Of a stretch of DNA of 64,000 nucleotides, positions 31,420-42,919 are shown piece after piece. The stretch is from Schizochytrium sp. TIO01 (lineage: Eukaryota > Sar > Bigyra > Thraustochytrida > Thraustochytriidae). The stretch covers positions 7,584,668 to 7,648,667 of the forward strand of contig SMSO01000032.1 in NCBI GenBank assembly GCA_004764695.1. Direction: 5' to 3'. The notes under the pieces are model-generated. The model did no database searches. It was given only the letters and a program-made list of their open reading frames with translations, and had not been told where the DNA came from. The stretch's first letter is position 1. Each line of letters opens with the position of its first letter. The position numbers were made by a program, and so were the translations under genes.

Positions 31420-31654
31420 ACAAAGTATGAGCAACAAGACAATCTAAATGATGGAGTGAAGAGAGGAGAAGACTTTATTTTAATTGAGAGATTGTGAGAA
31501 AGACTTCTTCTTTCGTACAATAAGGAAAGTTGAAAGAGCTAAATGATGAATTTATAGTGAGCTAGTAATTGATTTTTCTAAAGGAATAATGGATGAGGAG
31601 CTAGCCGCATTTTTACAAACCAGAGTCTTGCTTCAATGGTGAGGAATATCCACT

Positions 31655-32740
31655 TTACTTCTTGTCAAAGGTGGACATGTCCATGACGAAGCGGTAGCGT
31701 ACATCAGCCTTCTCCAGACGCTCATAGGCCTTGTTGACATAGTCAGTTGAGACGACCTCCACTTCAGGGAGAACGTTATGCTCACCACAGAAGTCAATCA
31801 TCTCCTGAAGCTCCTTCATACCACCGATCAAGCTACCGGCAAAAATGAGGCGCTTGAAAGCGAGAAGCATGGGAACCACCTCGAGAGGCTCTGGAGAAAG
31901 ACCCACAAGGACAAGCTTGCCGTCAGAGTTCAGGAGCTTCAAAAAGCTGTTGACATCGTGCTTGGCCGAAATGGTATCAATAATGAAGTCGAAAGTACCG
32001 CTCTCCTTGCCAAGGGCATCCTCGTCTGTTGAGTCAAGGTACTTGTGAGCCCCGAGCTCAAGAGCATCATCCTTCTTCTTTGTACCGCGGGAAAGGACTG
32101 TGACTTCAGCGCCAAAAGCAATTCCAAACTTCACAGCCATGTGGCCAAGGCCTCCGAGTCCGGCAACGCCAAGCTTCATACCCTTCTCAAGGCCGTAATG
32201 ACGAAGCGGCGAATAGGTGGTAATGCCAGCGCATAAAAGGGGGGCGCAAGCGGAGAGGTCAAGGTTCTCCGGGATACTTACAACATAGCGCTCGTTCACA
32301 ACGATTGAGGCGGAGTATCCACCTTGGGTTTGCTCACCAAGGCACGGGGAGTGTTTGTACTTCATCTTGGCGCCGTAGGTAGCGACAAAGCCTGACTTAC
32401 AGAGATGCTCATTGCCCTCCTTACACTTTTCGCACTCGCGGCAGGAGTCCACGAAGTTACCGACACCAACGCGGTCGCCCTCCTTGAACTTCTTCACATC
32501 TTTTCCGACGCTCTTAACCACGCCAACCATTTCATGGCCAGGGCACAACGGAAAGGAGTCAGAATTGTCTCCCCAGTCTCCACCGACCTGGTGCTTGTCG
32601 CTAGCGCAGATTCCAGAGTACTTGATTTCGACCTCAACATCATCAGGGTGGACCTCGCGACGCTCAATGTCCATGGGTTCGAGAGGGCCGCCCTGCTTCT
32701 TGGCGCAGAGGGCATGGACCTTATGCGTGTGCTCACCCAT
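31655..32740 (-). CDS. Zinc-dependent alcohol dehydrogenase, cinnamyl-alcohol-dehydrogenase type
   Basis: The 361-aa protein starts at ATG 32740, the usual length for the CAD/ADH6/YahK group of medium-chain dehydrogenases. Catalytic zinc ligands are visible in GICASDKH (Cys), PGHE (His-Glu) and the later Cys near ACAPLLCAG. The structural zinc site is the four-cysteine lobe SCRECEKCKEGNEHLC. The Rossmann nucleotide-binding motif is GVAGLGGLGHMAVK. By family it reduces aldehydes to alcohols with NADPH, with broad specificity. The actual substrate (aromatic or medium-chain aldehyde) cannot be told from sequence. There is no signal peptide, so it is presumably cytosolic. The coding sequence is richer in GC than its surroundings. 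Confidence 0.93.
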   Translation of the reverse strand: MGEHTHKVHALCAKKQGGPLEPMDIERREVHPDDVEVEIKYSGICASDKHQVGGDWGDNSDSFPLCPGHEMVGVVKSVGKDVKKFKEGDRVGVGNFVDSCRECEKCKEGNEHLCKSGFVATYGAKMKYKHSPCLGEQTQGGYSASIVVNERYVVSIPENLDLSACAPLLCAGITTYSPLRHYGLEKGMKLGVAGLGGLGHMAVKFGIAFGAEVTVLSRGTKKKDDALELGAHKYLDSTDEDALGKESGTFDFIIDTISAKHDVNSFLKLLNSDGKLVLVGLSPEPLEVVPMLLAFKRLIFAGSLIGGMKELQEMIDFCGEHNVLPEVEVVSTDYVNKAYERLEKADVRYRFVMDMSTFDKK

Positions 32741-34889
32741 CTTGTTGACTTTTTTAATGCTCTTCTTGCTCTTCTTGGTATGACTTTAGCGTTTTGGTTT
32801 TGTTTGTTTCGGGTTTGCTGATGTCGCGACTCCCTAAAACCAAAGACTGACGTTCGCTTGGGTCGCTCGTTCCCTTCCTGGCTTGCCTAATTCGACTATA
32901 GATTTGACTTGTTTCTGATAGCAGACTGCTCCTGAGTCTGTGCTGTTTCATATTGAAGACCCCCATAACACTTAATTGTCAGATATGGCATCATCATCAT
33001 TTCTAATATCACGGTCTGTATCTTCTGTCGTTCAACGCTGTGCATCACCTTCCCCGTACGCTGTGCATCACGATGAACGAGGAGTTCAGCCTGAGGAATG
33101 AATGCATTAGCCGTAGCTCCCTCCATGCGAATGCTGTTCCATATCCCTGGTTCAAGACTGTGCAAGAGACTTTGGACCAAGTATGGAAAACAAAGCAAAC
33201 CACGGCAGGCACAGTGGTGTCTCCCTGCGACTGCGAGCTACAGCAGAAAATTGGCCATTCGAGAGCATGGATCGCGTTTAGTATGCAAGAAACGAATCAG
33301 GTAGAGCTTCACATCTTGATTTTCGACCTTTTGTAAGAATGCCCACACAAAAGCCCAAGTCTTCAGGCTGTCTAAGCTTAAGCGCTTGCTGGAATAGAAA
33401 ACTGTTGAATGTTGGATTATTTCTTTTGATTTAAGTTCCGCCAAGCTTCATTGAATTGAATATTGTGTTTGTGGAGCTATTCTCCGCGGCCATGGACATC
33501 TTCAGTGAGAGATAAGGATCGTCGTGATGTATTCATTTTTTGTTTTCAAGTTATTTTACTTTTATTCTCTTTGCATTCTTTATTCTTTCAAATCAAAGTT
33601 GATATACATACATTTTTTATTTTTATTTTATTTTAATTATCTTTTTTGATTGAAAAATGAACTATATTAATTTTAAAAGGGACATCTAGTATTGTGACTG
33701 ACTACCTATGACTATAATTTATAAAGATATACTATATTTATAAAAGAAATGAAAAAACATCATGCGCGCGTATGCCACTTCAAGACAGTTTCGCGAAGGG
33801 TGGTTCTTTCGCATGACTTCGTATTTCAGTAGCTGACTCATAGAAGCTTTCAGATTGGAGGAGTTAATTTTTCTCGACAGACTTAGCGCTACATTGGACT
33901 TCACCGGTACCAAAGTACCCTTTAGCGGCAACAAGCACAGCCTCAGTTGTCTTGGGAGTGGCTCACTCGCTTCCGATTTCATACTAAATTTTTATAAGAA
34001 AAAAGTTTTTAGTTTGGTTTTTGGTCCTCTTTGACTTGTAGGGGGAAATGAACATGGGTGTTGCGACAGCTCACCTGCAGTTAATGAGCATATGATAAGC
34101 GTGGAATGATTGAGGAGAAAATATATACGTTCTGAAATAAAACAATACAAAACGTTTCTGTATTTTATCTGTACTGGGCTTCATTATAATGATTATAATG
34201 AACTACTTAAACTAATATTGCTTAGCTCGGGCTTTGTCGAACAAGGCCAATTCTATCATTGATAAAAGCTTATTCAAGTAGACTACTTGAATGCGTTTTG
34301 GGGCCTATTCTGCTCTACCGTACCTCGGCGGTGCTACCTGCAGGTTTACAAAGTCATCCTCAGTAAGAATCTACTTTCTGTAGTTCTGTTTTTTACAGCT
34401 TTGGAATCTTGCAGGAAGTCACCTAAAAACACGACACCAAGAAACTTTCTCTGTATGCAGATCTGGAGGATCATTTACCTCTCCTGAAGCTCAAATCCTC
34501 AAGCTGAGGACCGCACATGCGGAGACTTTCTCCGTCGCTAGAGAGCTCCAACATTTGCAAATATCAATTTATTAAGAAGTTCGCTGATATTCACCCTGCG
34601 ATGGCCGCGTATCAAGCAAGAGTCGGCTTGCAAGAACCTTGAAAGATCGCAAAGGTTGACGAACTTCTAAAGAACTAGCGTGCCTTGCTTGGTAGCTGTT
34701 GAACCGTGAATGTACTGTCAACACTAATTTCAAACAAACCTAACTTGATCATACTGATTTCAGGTTCCGATGTCATAAAAATATGCGCATTCTTGCCTCC
34801 AAGCCAGTTAGTCAGGTAGCCAGTGAATGATTCTTTTAGAAGGAGAGAAGAGAGTTAATCATCATACGTATTTTAAATTGTTTTAAAGA
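32741..34889. other. Intergenic, AT-rich, no gene supported
   Basis: About 2.1 kb separating two minus-strand genes. Short frames at 33040-33336 and 33719-33982 lack convincing composition. A 14-bp direct repeat lies at 33035-33071, and long AT-only runs occur around 33600-33750. Confidence 0.4.
33035..33071. repeat. Short direct repeat
   Basis: ACGCTGTGCATCAC occurs at 33035-33048 and again at 33058-33071. Confidence 0.85.
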
Positions 34890-37800
34890 TTATTCTTTGA
34901 GGAGCTTCTGCGCACGAGCCCAGATAGTTTCAAGAGCCTCCTTTCCATTGCTAGCACCTTCATTGTCTAGAACATCTTGAAGGTCTGCAAGGATTTGCTG
35001 CGCAGCAAAGTTGCGCTGAAATGCTGCAGACTGTTGTTGGCCTTCATTGATAATTTCTTCAGGGAGCTTTGCAAGACGTGCAACGTTCATTCCATGACTG
35101 TCGGCTATGCCGCCTACCAATTTGTACAGAAAAGTCACATCCGTATCGTTCTCTGCGAAGTAGGACATGTGGCCTGTCTTCACATAAGATAACTCTTCGC
35201 ACTCTTGCACCAAAGAATGGTAATGTGTTGCAAACATGATACGGCATCGGAGGTCGTCTGCACAGAGACGCTCAACCACAGCATGTGCAATAGCGGTTCC
35301 GTCAAATGTTGAAGTACCACGGCCCAACTCGTCTAAAATAACCAGCGAAGTTGGTGTTGCGTGGTGTAATACAGTTGCTGTTTCGTCTAGCTCCACAAAA
35401 AATGTAGACTGTCCAGCCATGATCCGGTCGCTTGCACCAAGGCGAGTAAAGATGCGATCAACGGGGGTCAATGTACAAGCTGCAGCAGGGACATAGCAAC
35501 CAATCTGAGCCATAATGACGGCTACACAAGTCTGTCGAAGCAACGTAGATTTACCACCCATGTTTGGACCAGTAAGTAGAAGGCAAGTTTGCGCACCACC
35601 CACGGAGACATCATTGGGAACAAAAGTTCCACCAGCCTGCTCTAAAAGCTCAGCAACACAAGGGTGGCGAGACTCTTGTAGTTCGAGCACGGGGTGTCCT
35701 TCTGGGTCAGGACCAACAATTGTAGGAACGCACATTGGCGAATCATCAGTGCCATTTCCGGAAACAAGGGCCAGGGACAAAAGGCAGTCGAGATCAGCAA
35801 TTGCATGCATGCAGCGACTCCAAACCTTTCGCTTCTCATCAAATTTCTCGAAAACTTGGCGAGTAGCGTCAGCTTCCTCGCTCTCCAAGGCCGATTCTGC
35901 AAGAGTAAACTCATCCAAAAGTTTGAGAACACGCGTTGTATGGAATCGGCGTGCGCCTTTCTTTTTGGTCTTCATTTTCCATCCACGCGGGGCATCACCC
36001 TTGAGCACATTATCAGGGACCTCAATTTGGAATCGTTCCTTGTTCTTGGCGACTGCAGGATGCCAAAACTTGATGCTTTGATTTTTGGGAGCCCCTAGCT
36101 CCTTCTTGGCACTTTGCAAGGCGTCTTCCATATCGGCCTCGATGCGTTCCTTGTTTGCCACTGCTGCATCGTAACCCTTGGCAACTCCAGGGCGGGGAAC
36201 AATCGCTCCTAAGCGTTGAGCCTTGGCTGCATCAAATGATCTTTGAAAGTAGGCCAATGTCTCAGACATATCAACTGGCGAGGTCGCAGTGGTCGTAGCA
36301 CTTTCGTCACATAGAATAAAACGTCTCAGGCATTCGTATAACTCTGTGTTTTCTTCGCACTTTTCCTTAACCGTATCACCGAATTTTGTCAAGATTGATT
36401 GAACTGTTTCCATTCCCTTGAGAGTCTTGAGCAAACTTGCAATCTTGCTTTGGTTGTACTTGGCGGCATCGTATAGCACAGCTTTCACATCCGGATGGTC
36501 TTTCGGCTTTTGCAGACCGATAGTATGAATACGCATGAGAAGGCGTTCAAGATCAGGAAGACTTCCCAGACTTGAGCGAAGGGAGACAAGAGTTTCACTG
36601 TCTTCTTGAAAAAGGTTCACCAAGGCCGTAACCATATCCTGGCGTCGAAGAATTGCACGACGACTCTGTAGTGGTTCGCGTACCCAATCACGCAACTGAC
36701 GCTTGCCAAATCTTGTCTTGCACTTGTCCAGAAACGCAATCAGCGTGCCTTCCTCCCTGCGGCGCGAGGAAGTGCTTTCAAAGATTTCGAGATTAGACAA
36801 TGCTTGGCCGTCTAGTACCATTGGATGTTGATGCTGCTGGATATCACTGTCCACATCTAAAGCATCATCATTCATATCATCCGCTTCACTTGAGCTGTTT
36901 TCTCCTTGGCTTCCTGGAAGCGTATATTGCTGGAAAATCCGCATGCTGAAAAGCTCGTGATCAATCTTTGCACGTACAAGAACATGCCAGCATGCACATA
37001 ACGCCGCAACGCCAGCCTCATGTTCCTGCGAAGGTTTGAGTTGGCTGCTCTTGTTATCAAAGAGCTTGACCCAAAACCCAGAAGGAAATCCCTCGTCCTT
37101 AAAGTATTCATTTTGCATCTTGGTGAGCTTGCTAGCACACTCCAGAGCACGTTTGGAGCAGCTTACTGCTTGGCTGCTCGGAATTTCAGTATAAAGCACA
37201 GAGCCGTAGGCACCAGGTGCATTAGGCACCATGTGACGTAGAACCGATATGGAAGCGTCACTGAGATTGTCCTGGAAAAATGCCACTTCAGCAACGCCTT
37301 CGCGGGCCAAAAGCATGCGCAGGCGAGCACGGTTTGCAGTATCGTCAAATTGCCCAATGGAAAAACGCCCAGTGGTTGGGTCCAGTAAACAGAGGCCAAA
37401 CGTCACATCTCCTCTGTCAGATGTAGGGTGTTCAAACAAAGATAAAAGTTGAACACGAGAAAGATTTCCGCCATTCATATCACCACCATCGCGCACAGTC
37501 AAGGTGCGCGTTCCGGGACTCAGAACAGAGCAGATTGCACGTTGAACACAGCCAGTCTTCTTGCCAGTCCTTTGTTGCATCATCTCAGGAGTTTCAACTT
37601 GCTCCACACGGGCAACCCGAAATCCAAGAGAGACAAGTTTTTCACTATATTTGCCGTAGGCAGCTTCTGGAAAACCACAGTGAGCTGTATCACCTTTCAT
37701 GTACACGAGATCTAAGTACCGCACGCCTGCGTCTGCATCCATATGGTAAAGCTCGTAGAATTTGCCAACCTTGTAAAAGAGTACAGAATCAAGAAGCTGA

Positions 37801-38936
37801 GACTTGAACTCCCACCAATTCCGCATTGCTGGTGTGATCTTTCGCGCTTGCAAGTGCGGGGCATGTGCGCTCGGCTTGCCATCAAAATACGCCTCAGGGA
37901 CATACAATGTCGACGCATCATATCCAGGTTCACCAGGAGAACGCCGTTGTGCATCCTTTACCTTATCCAAAGCAAGCCACGGCAGATGGTGATGTTCGTG
38001 ATCGCCAGCGTCCATGACACCAACACGGGGAGAAGAAGGAGCAGTCGAGGCAGAGGCAGCTCCAAACTTTCGCGGTGGCGTAGCGAGACCCGATACAGAA
38101 ATGGGAGAATGGTTTCCTGCAGTCAGAGCTGGGCTTCTGCCAATAGCAGAGGCAGCAGAACGAGGTGCCGTTGATGGTGCAGGTTTGGTTTTCTTCGGAG
38201 TCATCATTGTTGAAGGTTTGCTAATTATGCTGGACTTACGCTTCGTACTAGCCGCGGCGGTCTTCTTTGCAGGTTTAGAAACCTCTTCGCCTTCGCTGTC
38301 GCTCTCAACTACACCAGCACTGGCATCGTCATCCTCTTCCTCACCACCGCTGGAGGCATCCTTCATAACAAAGTCCTCGTCGTCTTCATCATCATTCAAA
38401 TCCTCGTCTTCGTCATCATCGCTATCTAAGAGGACCTTTCGTTTCTTTTGGCGAAGGGTTTTCTTTGATGCTGATCTAGTTGGGCGAGATGTTGAACTAG
38501 GGGTCTTCTTAGTTTCGGCCTTAGTAGGGGTAGTGGCCACTACTGTCTTCTTTGCTTCATCTTTCTTTGGCTTGGCAGGGCTGGTTTCAACAGCAGGGGA
38601 GCTCTGCTTTAACACAGTAGGCTTTTCCTCCGCGGGCGCCTCTAGCTTCATCTTTTTGGTCAGATGACCATTAACACGGCCGCCTTTGTCGAATTTGCTC
38701 TCAGCTTCTTGAACCGCTGCCAAGAAAATATCGTCATCGGCAATGTCATCCTTTACTTCCTTTGCTGTGTCCGGTGCTGGTCTGACAGCAGGTTTCGACG
38801 AGACCACGGGAGACCTTTTGGATGGGGTAGATTCAAGTTTGGCGCTAGAGTTTAGTGACTTGCTTGGGGTTGTAGAAGTTGATGTAGAGGGCTTTTTGGC
38901 AAATCCAAATGCAAAGAGGCCGCCTTTCTTTGACAT
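34890..38936 (-). CDS. MSH6: DNA mismatch repair protein MSH6
   Basis: The 1348-aa protein starts at ATG 38936. Residues 1-330 are disordered, with Lys-rich and acidic stretches (DSDDDEDEDLNDDEDDEDF). The very N terminus (KKGGLFAFGFAKK) sits where MSH6 has its PCNA-binding PIP box but is degenerate. MutS domain I begins near 360, with the mismatch-contacting Phe-x-Glu in GKFYELYH (about 389), the signature of MSH6 and bacterial MutS and not of MSH2. The connector, lever and clamp domains follow. The ATPase carries Walker A TGPNMGGKST near 1124, Walker B VILDELGRGTS and the ATHYH switch. By family it pairs with MSH2 as MutS-alpha to recognise base mismatches and small loops in the nucleus. No PWWP domain is evident in the N-terminal arm, unlike human MSH6. 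Full length, no break seen. Confidence 0.95.
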   Translation of the reverse strand: MSKKGGLFAFGFAKKPSTSTSTTPSKSLNSSAKLESTPSKRSPVVSSKPAVRPAPDTAKEVKDDIADDDIFLAAVQEAESKFDKGGRVNGHLTKKMKLEAPAEEKPTVLKQSSPAVETSPAKPKKDEAKKTVVATTPTKAETKKTPSSTSRPTRSASKKTLRQKKRKVLLDSDDDEDEDLNDDEDDEDFVMKDASSGGEEEDDDASAGVVESDSEGEEVSKPAKKTAAASTKRKSSIISKPSTMMTPKKTKPAPSTAPRSAASAIGRSPALTAGNHSPISVSGLATPPRKFGAASASTAPSSPRVGVMDAGDHEHHHLPWLALDKVKDAQRRSPGEPGYDASTLYVPEAYFDGKPSAHAPHLQARKITPAMRNWWEFKSQLLDSVLFYKVGKFYELYHMDADAGVRYLDLVYMKGDTAHCGFPEAAYGKYSEKLVSLGFRVARVEQVETPEMMQQRTGKKTGCVQRAICSVLSPGTRTLTVRDGGDMNGGNLSRVQLLSLFEHPTSDRGDVTFGLCLLDPTTGRFSIGQFDDTANRARLRMLLAREGVAEVAFFQDNLSDASISVLRHMVPNAPGAYGSVLYTEIPSSQAVSCSKRALECASKLTKMQNEYFKDEGFPSGFWVKLFDNKSSQLKPSQEHEAGVAALCACWHVLVRAKIDHELFSMRIFQQYTLPGSQGENSSSEADDMNDDALDVDSDIQQHQHPMVLDGQALSNLEIFESTSSRRREEGTLIAFLDKCKTRFGKRQLRDWVREPLQSRRAILRRQDMVTALVNLFQEDSETLVSLRSSLGSLPDLERLLMRIHTIGLQKPKDHPDVKAVLYDAAKYNQSKIASLLKTLKGMETVQSILTKFGDTVKEKCEENTELYECLRRFILCDESATTTATSPVDMSETLAYFQRSFDAAKAQRLGAIVPRPGVAKGYDAAVANKERIEADMEDALQSAKKELGAPKNQSIKFWHPAVAKNKERFQIEVPDNVLKGDAPRGWKMKTKKKGARRFHTTRVLKLLDEFTLAESALESEEADATRQVFEKFDEKRKVWSRCMHAIADLDCLLSLALVSGNGTDDSPMCVPTIVGPDPEGHPVLELQESRHPCVAELLEQAGGTFVPNDVSVGGAQTCLLLTGPNMGGKSTLLRQTCVAVIMAQIGCYVPAAACTLTPVDRIFTRLGASDRIMAGQSTFFVELDETATVLHHATPTSLVILDELGRGTSTFDGTAIAHAVVERLCADDLRCRIMFATHYHSLVQECEELSYVKTGHMSYFAENDTDVTFLYKLVGGIADSHGMNVARLAKLPEEIINEGQQQSAAFQRNFAAQQILADLQDVLDNEGASNGKEALETIWARAQKLLKE

Positions 38937-39796
38937 CTTTACGAACGTTAAGAATTACTCGCTGACGAATCAAAAAAGAGTCTTGTACAATTAAAGCTGC
39001 AAAAGGATTCTGATCAATATAAGCAGAAAGTAGGATCGAGTCCTTTCAAAGGATCGGTATGCAGAGATACCAACCTCCTCGCACAGCAGGCACGACCTGG
39101 TGATTCTGTCAAGGTTCACAAGTCTTGGTTAGTACTTCGGGGCCCAGACTGGGAAACCTGTTCTGCCTTGTAGGGGATCTCTTAGGGAGGATAAAATCCC
39201 TCGTGCCCCCCAAGGCTGTGGTCTAGATCGTAGAACAACTGTACAACGCAGCGCACGCAAAAGTTTTGCAGTGCGCAGGTTTTGTTGTTGTGGTTCTGCT
39301 CTCTCCTCTCAACATATTAAAAATCGACGGTGAACCCAACCACCGCATAGTTTCTGTACTTTCTTAGGCTTTTCTACTAGATACCATCATGACATGTCTT
39401 CCAGACAATAGAATAAGAATAAAATCTATTCTTATCGTGCTCTTCGATATGGAATCGGTGTCGAGTTTTGTTTGTATATTCACGGTGGCCTTGAGAGAAC
39501 CCAAAACTAAAGAACGAAGTCTAAAGTCGCGATGACAATGGTCAAGGTGAACATGCGTTTCAATGTCGAAGGAAAGACCCAAAGAGAATAAAGCTCCAGT
39601 TTTTCATTTTAGTCCTCCAGAACTCATGGTGGTCTATTAGAATTTTCATATGTCATCGCAATAAGCATCATCAAATGATGTAGACAAAGTCGCAGGGGCG
39701 AGCGGTTATCAAAATTGGGTTTGCAGGTTTCTAAAATACTAATAACTAGCGTTGTGCAACGTTTAATAAAGTTAATTATCGATTCTAAATATTACC
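38937..39796. other. Intergenic, no gene supported
   Basis: About 860 bp between two minus-strand genes. A minus-strand frame at 39364-39582 has no recognisable composition. Confidence 0.45.
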
Positions 39797-41416
39797 TCAT
39801 TTGCTTAGTGAGAGGTTTTCGTAGAGAGAAAGATATGCCTCTGAGCGACCAACAATATCTGGTGCCGTGGCTTGAACATGCAAGTTTTGTACCTCATACC
39901 ATTGACTTTCCGGCTTACTGTAAACATGAGCTGAATAAGACGCGTTGTGAATGACAGGAATGCTCTCGCGTTCTGCCTTTTTCGCGTTTGATGAAGTCGT
40001 TGTAGGGCCTGAAGTCTCGGCAAACGCAGATGGATCAGCAGAGTGATGGCAAAGATTACCAACAAGGTTGTACTTGTTAGATGCAATCGGACGTAAGGAT
40101 GGCACAGTCAATGGAAAACCATGTTTCGACCTCTTACGTTTTCGTGAAACCTCTTCTTTTTTGCTATCTACTACACTAGAAAGTTTAAAAGGAGTCATGT
40201 CAAGACTATGAATACACAAGTCAACAATAGTGGAGTTCTTCTCTACAGAAAACTGCGTCTTGATGAAACGGTTCATGTGCATAATGATATATGGAGGGAG
40301 CTTAGTGATCCGGTATCTCCTTCTATGAATACTCCCATTTACCACGGAATCAAAGAACTTCTTGCCGTTGAATTTTTGTAAGGCTTCCCGAATATCAATT
40401 TCGGGAATCAAAGATTTGCCCTCTCGACCTTCTTTAAATAAGGGTGATGCTGGAAGCTCAAGCGAAAGTAAAAGCGCAGGTACCTTTTGGGAAGTGATCG
40501 TTGAAGATTTGTTGGCTGACGATGAGCTCGATGAGGTTGCACTTCTGTGCTGCGTGTTACTCTCGGTGTCTCCCTGCTCCTGTTTCTCCTTTTCCTTTTC
40601 AAAAGTACTTAGCTCCTCCATCATAACGCTAAAGTCTTTAGCAGAAGCTAAAATTTCGGTTTCAATTAAAACCTCTCCCTGGAAACACGAATGGATAATA
40701 CTTGAACCCGACTTATGGGAACCACCAAGACCAATATGAAGCTCCCGCATCAACCACTTGAGAAAGTCCGCAGCATCCGCTTGGCAGTCAATGTCAAATT
40801 GATTTTTACTTGCCCACGCCACAGTTTGCAAGAACTCATGCGCACTCACACTCGCTTTTATCTTGCGACTGCTCCAGATCTTGCAAACAAGCTTTCCGAA
40901 TGCCTGGACAACGTCACTACGTGAGTTTTTGTAGTTGTCCTCTTGGAGGAAAAAGTCCCGCAAAGGAGTAACATGTGAGAGAAGTTGCATGACAGCATTG
41001 ATATAGTCTGCCCTACCTATCTCGTTCATGGGTGTGATACCTCGAAGATAATTGGTCCCAAAGATGTCCGATTTTTTTAGAACCACTTTATCCAGATCTC
41101 GGATCTCCTCGTTCGTAAATTGAGGGTACAAGTTGTAGCGAATATCGTTTAAAGAGGTATCTTTGACCTCATAGTTGTCAGGTAAGCAATATACCTTGCC
41201 ATCACTCAAATTCATAAACACATAGTGATTAGCCTGAACAGAATGAGTCTCGGCGGGAGTACCATGACCGCGCCCTTGAAAATATTTTCCACAAACCAGA
41301 CAGGCATAAACATTGTGCGTCTCAAGAGTCACACTACAGACCTTTTCAAAGTCAAAGTTTAACGTCTTGCGGTTCACTGTGTCCAAGTAAGGGCACTCGC
41401 GACTCACCTGTGCCAT
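39797..41416 (-). CDS. USP39: USP39/Sad1-like spliceosomal ubiquitin-hydrolase-fold protein, catalytically inactive
   Basis: The frame opens at 41488 on a non-ATG codon. The first ATG, at 41416, puts the conserved CPYLDTVNRKTLNFDFEK just after the start and gives 539 aa. Residues about 8-110 are the ZnF-UBP domain (ACLVCGKYFQGRG; a conserved His in ETHSVQANHYVF; YCLPDNYE). The UCH/USP fold follows. Where active proteases have the catalytic Cys, this protein has Asp (GRADYINAVMQLL, about residue 137), the replacement known in USP39/Sad1. The C terminus WYEVQNLHVQATAPDIVG also matches the family. By family it is needed for assembly of the U4/U6.U5 tri-snRNP and lacks protease activity. A Ser/Glu-rich insertion near 300-330 is lineage-specific. 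Confidence 0.93.
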   Translation of the reverse strand: MAQVSRECPYLDTVNRKTLNFDFEKVCSVTLETHNVYACLVCGKYFQGRGHGTPAETHSVQANHYVFMNLSDGKVYCLPDNYEVKDTSLNDIRYNLYPQFTNEEIRDLDKVVLKKSDIFGTNYLRGITPMNEIGRADYINAVMQLLSHVTPLRDFFLQEDNYKNSRSDVVQAFGKLVCKIWSSRKIKASVSAHEFLQTVAWASKNQFDIDCQADAADFLKWLMRELHIGLGGSHKSGSSIIHSCFQGEVLIETEILASAKDFSVMMEELSTFEKEKEKQEQGDTESNTQHRSATSSSSSSANKSSTITSQKVPALLLSLELPASPLFKEGREGKSLIPEIDIREALQKFNGKKFFDSVVNGSIHRRRYRITKLPPYIIMHMNRFIKTQFSVEKNSTIVDLCIHSLDMTPFKLSSVVDSKKEEVSRKRKRSKHGFPLTVPSLRPIASNKYNLVGNLCHHSADPSAFAETSGPTTTSSNAKKAERESIPVIHNASYSAHVYSKPESQWYEVQNLHVQATAPDIVGRSEAYLSLYENLSLSK

Positions 41417-42028
41417 AGTTTGAAGGTCGTTGAAGAGCGCCACAGATGAACTTTGTTGATGCTTGAGAATACTACCCTCACAACTCAAAACACCTTTATT
41501 AAAACACCTCTACACGTGAGACGGGGGTAGGATGACAAGCTTGGTAAACCAGATATGCTGCAGTTCGAAAGGTTGGACTGCCCGGTGAGTTAGTTTTTAG
41601 ATTTCTTTGTCTCATCACTAAAACCAAAGGGTGGGCATCTCAGCGAGCGCTATGGCGTTTCAGCGAACCTATCTATTTGTGATTTTATCATATTTTGTTT
41701 GATTTTATTCTCGAACTGTGAATAATGTCTGTCAGACGTAACCTCTACCTAGAGGAGCGATACTTGCTACTCAAAGTCCACTGTCATCGTAGGAGATTGT
41801 CATTAGCGAAGAATGTTAAATATTTTGATTTGCTTTATGTTTCTACGTCGGGAGGGATCTTCGAAGTTACTGGATAATGAATGATCAAAAATTGAATGAG
41901 AAGCCTTCTCTTTGCAAGATTAGCTGGTTTTCTGGAGCCTCTCGTTTCCGGCCATTAAATCAGAAATATAAAAATGTAACGCTCCTCTTCAATTCCTATT
42001 TTAAAGAGATGGTTTTTCCCTAAACATC

Positions 42029-42061
42029 GCGACCTGACCGAAAAACCAGCGCGACCTGACC
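42029..42061. repeat. 11-bp direct repeat
   Basis: GCGACCTGACC occurs at 42029-42039 and 42051-42061. Confidence 0.8.
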
Positions 42062-42120
42062 TTGAGCTAGAGTTTCCTTTCTGCCAATCCAAACTCTGAA
42101 AATCTTTCAACTCGGGAAAA

Positions 42121-42150
42121 AATATAATAATAATAATAATAATAATAAAA
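42121..42150. repeat. TAA microsatellite
   Basis: About eight consecutive AAT/TAA units in AT-rich intergenic DNA. Confidence 0.9.
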
Positions 42151-42908
42151 TCGCAACCAAGCTTATATTATTAATTGAATTCAAGTTGTATCGGGAAATT
42201 AAGAAGAAATAACTTGAGGCCCACCCAATTACGAATTAATGAGGATATCTTAGAATTCAGCGCTTAAATTTAGAGGCCCCATCGCTACAGTTGGCGCAAA
42301 GTTTTCAACAATTGAAATCATATTGAATCTCAAATGATTTATATGCGGTTTTTCGTTTGTAAAACTTGTTTCGGGTTTTAAAATTGAATTATTACGCTCC
42401 TTCTGGTGCTTGAATTTCTCTTTCAATATCAATTTGTTTGTTCTGTTTATTCCTTTTCAATTATTAAAATCACCATGTGAGCTTTAAGGTATTGTTATGG
42501 AATTTTGATCCTTATGATGGCGATTTTCCTACTCCACGCCCCTTCGAAGACTAATATGGCATAATCCAAACAGGCTCACTCTAACGTGCTACATACTTCT
42601 TTCACTGATAGGCGTGGCACCGTATTAAATATTCAATCCAGAATATAATGCGATGGCACTTCAACGTGGTGCGAACAGACCCGAATCAGCCAAGCTCGAA
42701 CTTTGCGAATAGGACTATATAAGGGTTTGCATAGGGTGCAAGCCAAGCTACTATATAGTGTTTCCTAAAATGATCCTGGAACGATACGAGAACAGGACCA
42801 GAACGATAATTTCATGTGCCAGGATTGTTAGAATGTATTACGAGTGATCTGCGGAAGATCCGTGCACGCGACTGGACACCTTGGTTAGTGGAAACAGTCT
42901 GCAGAAGG

Positions 42909-42919
42909 TATATATAAAG
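42909..42919 (+). promoter_or_regulatory. TATA box of the 606-aa gene
   Basis: TATATATAAAG stands 147 bp before the ATG at 43066 in less AT-biased surroundings. This is a strong match to the eukaryotic TATA consensus at a distance allowing a 5' UTR of roughly 110 bases. A TATA box usually marks a regulated rather than a housekeeping promoter. Confidence 0.55.
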
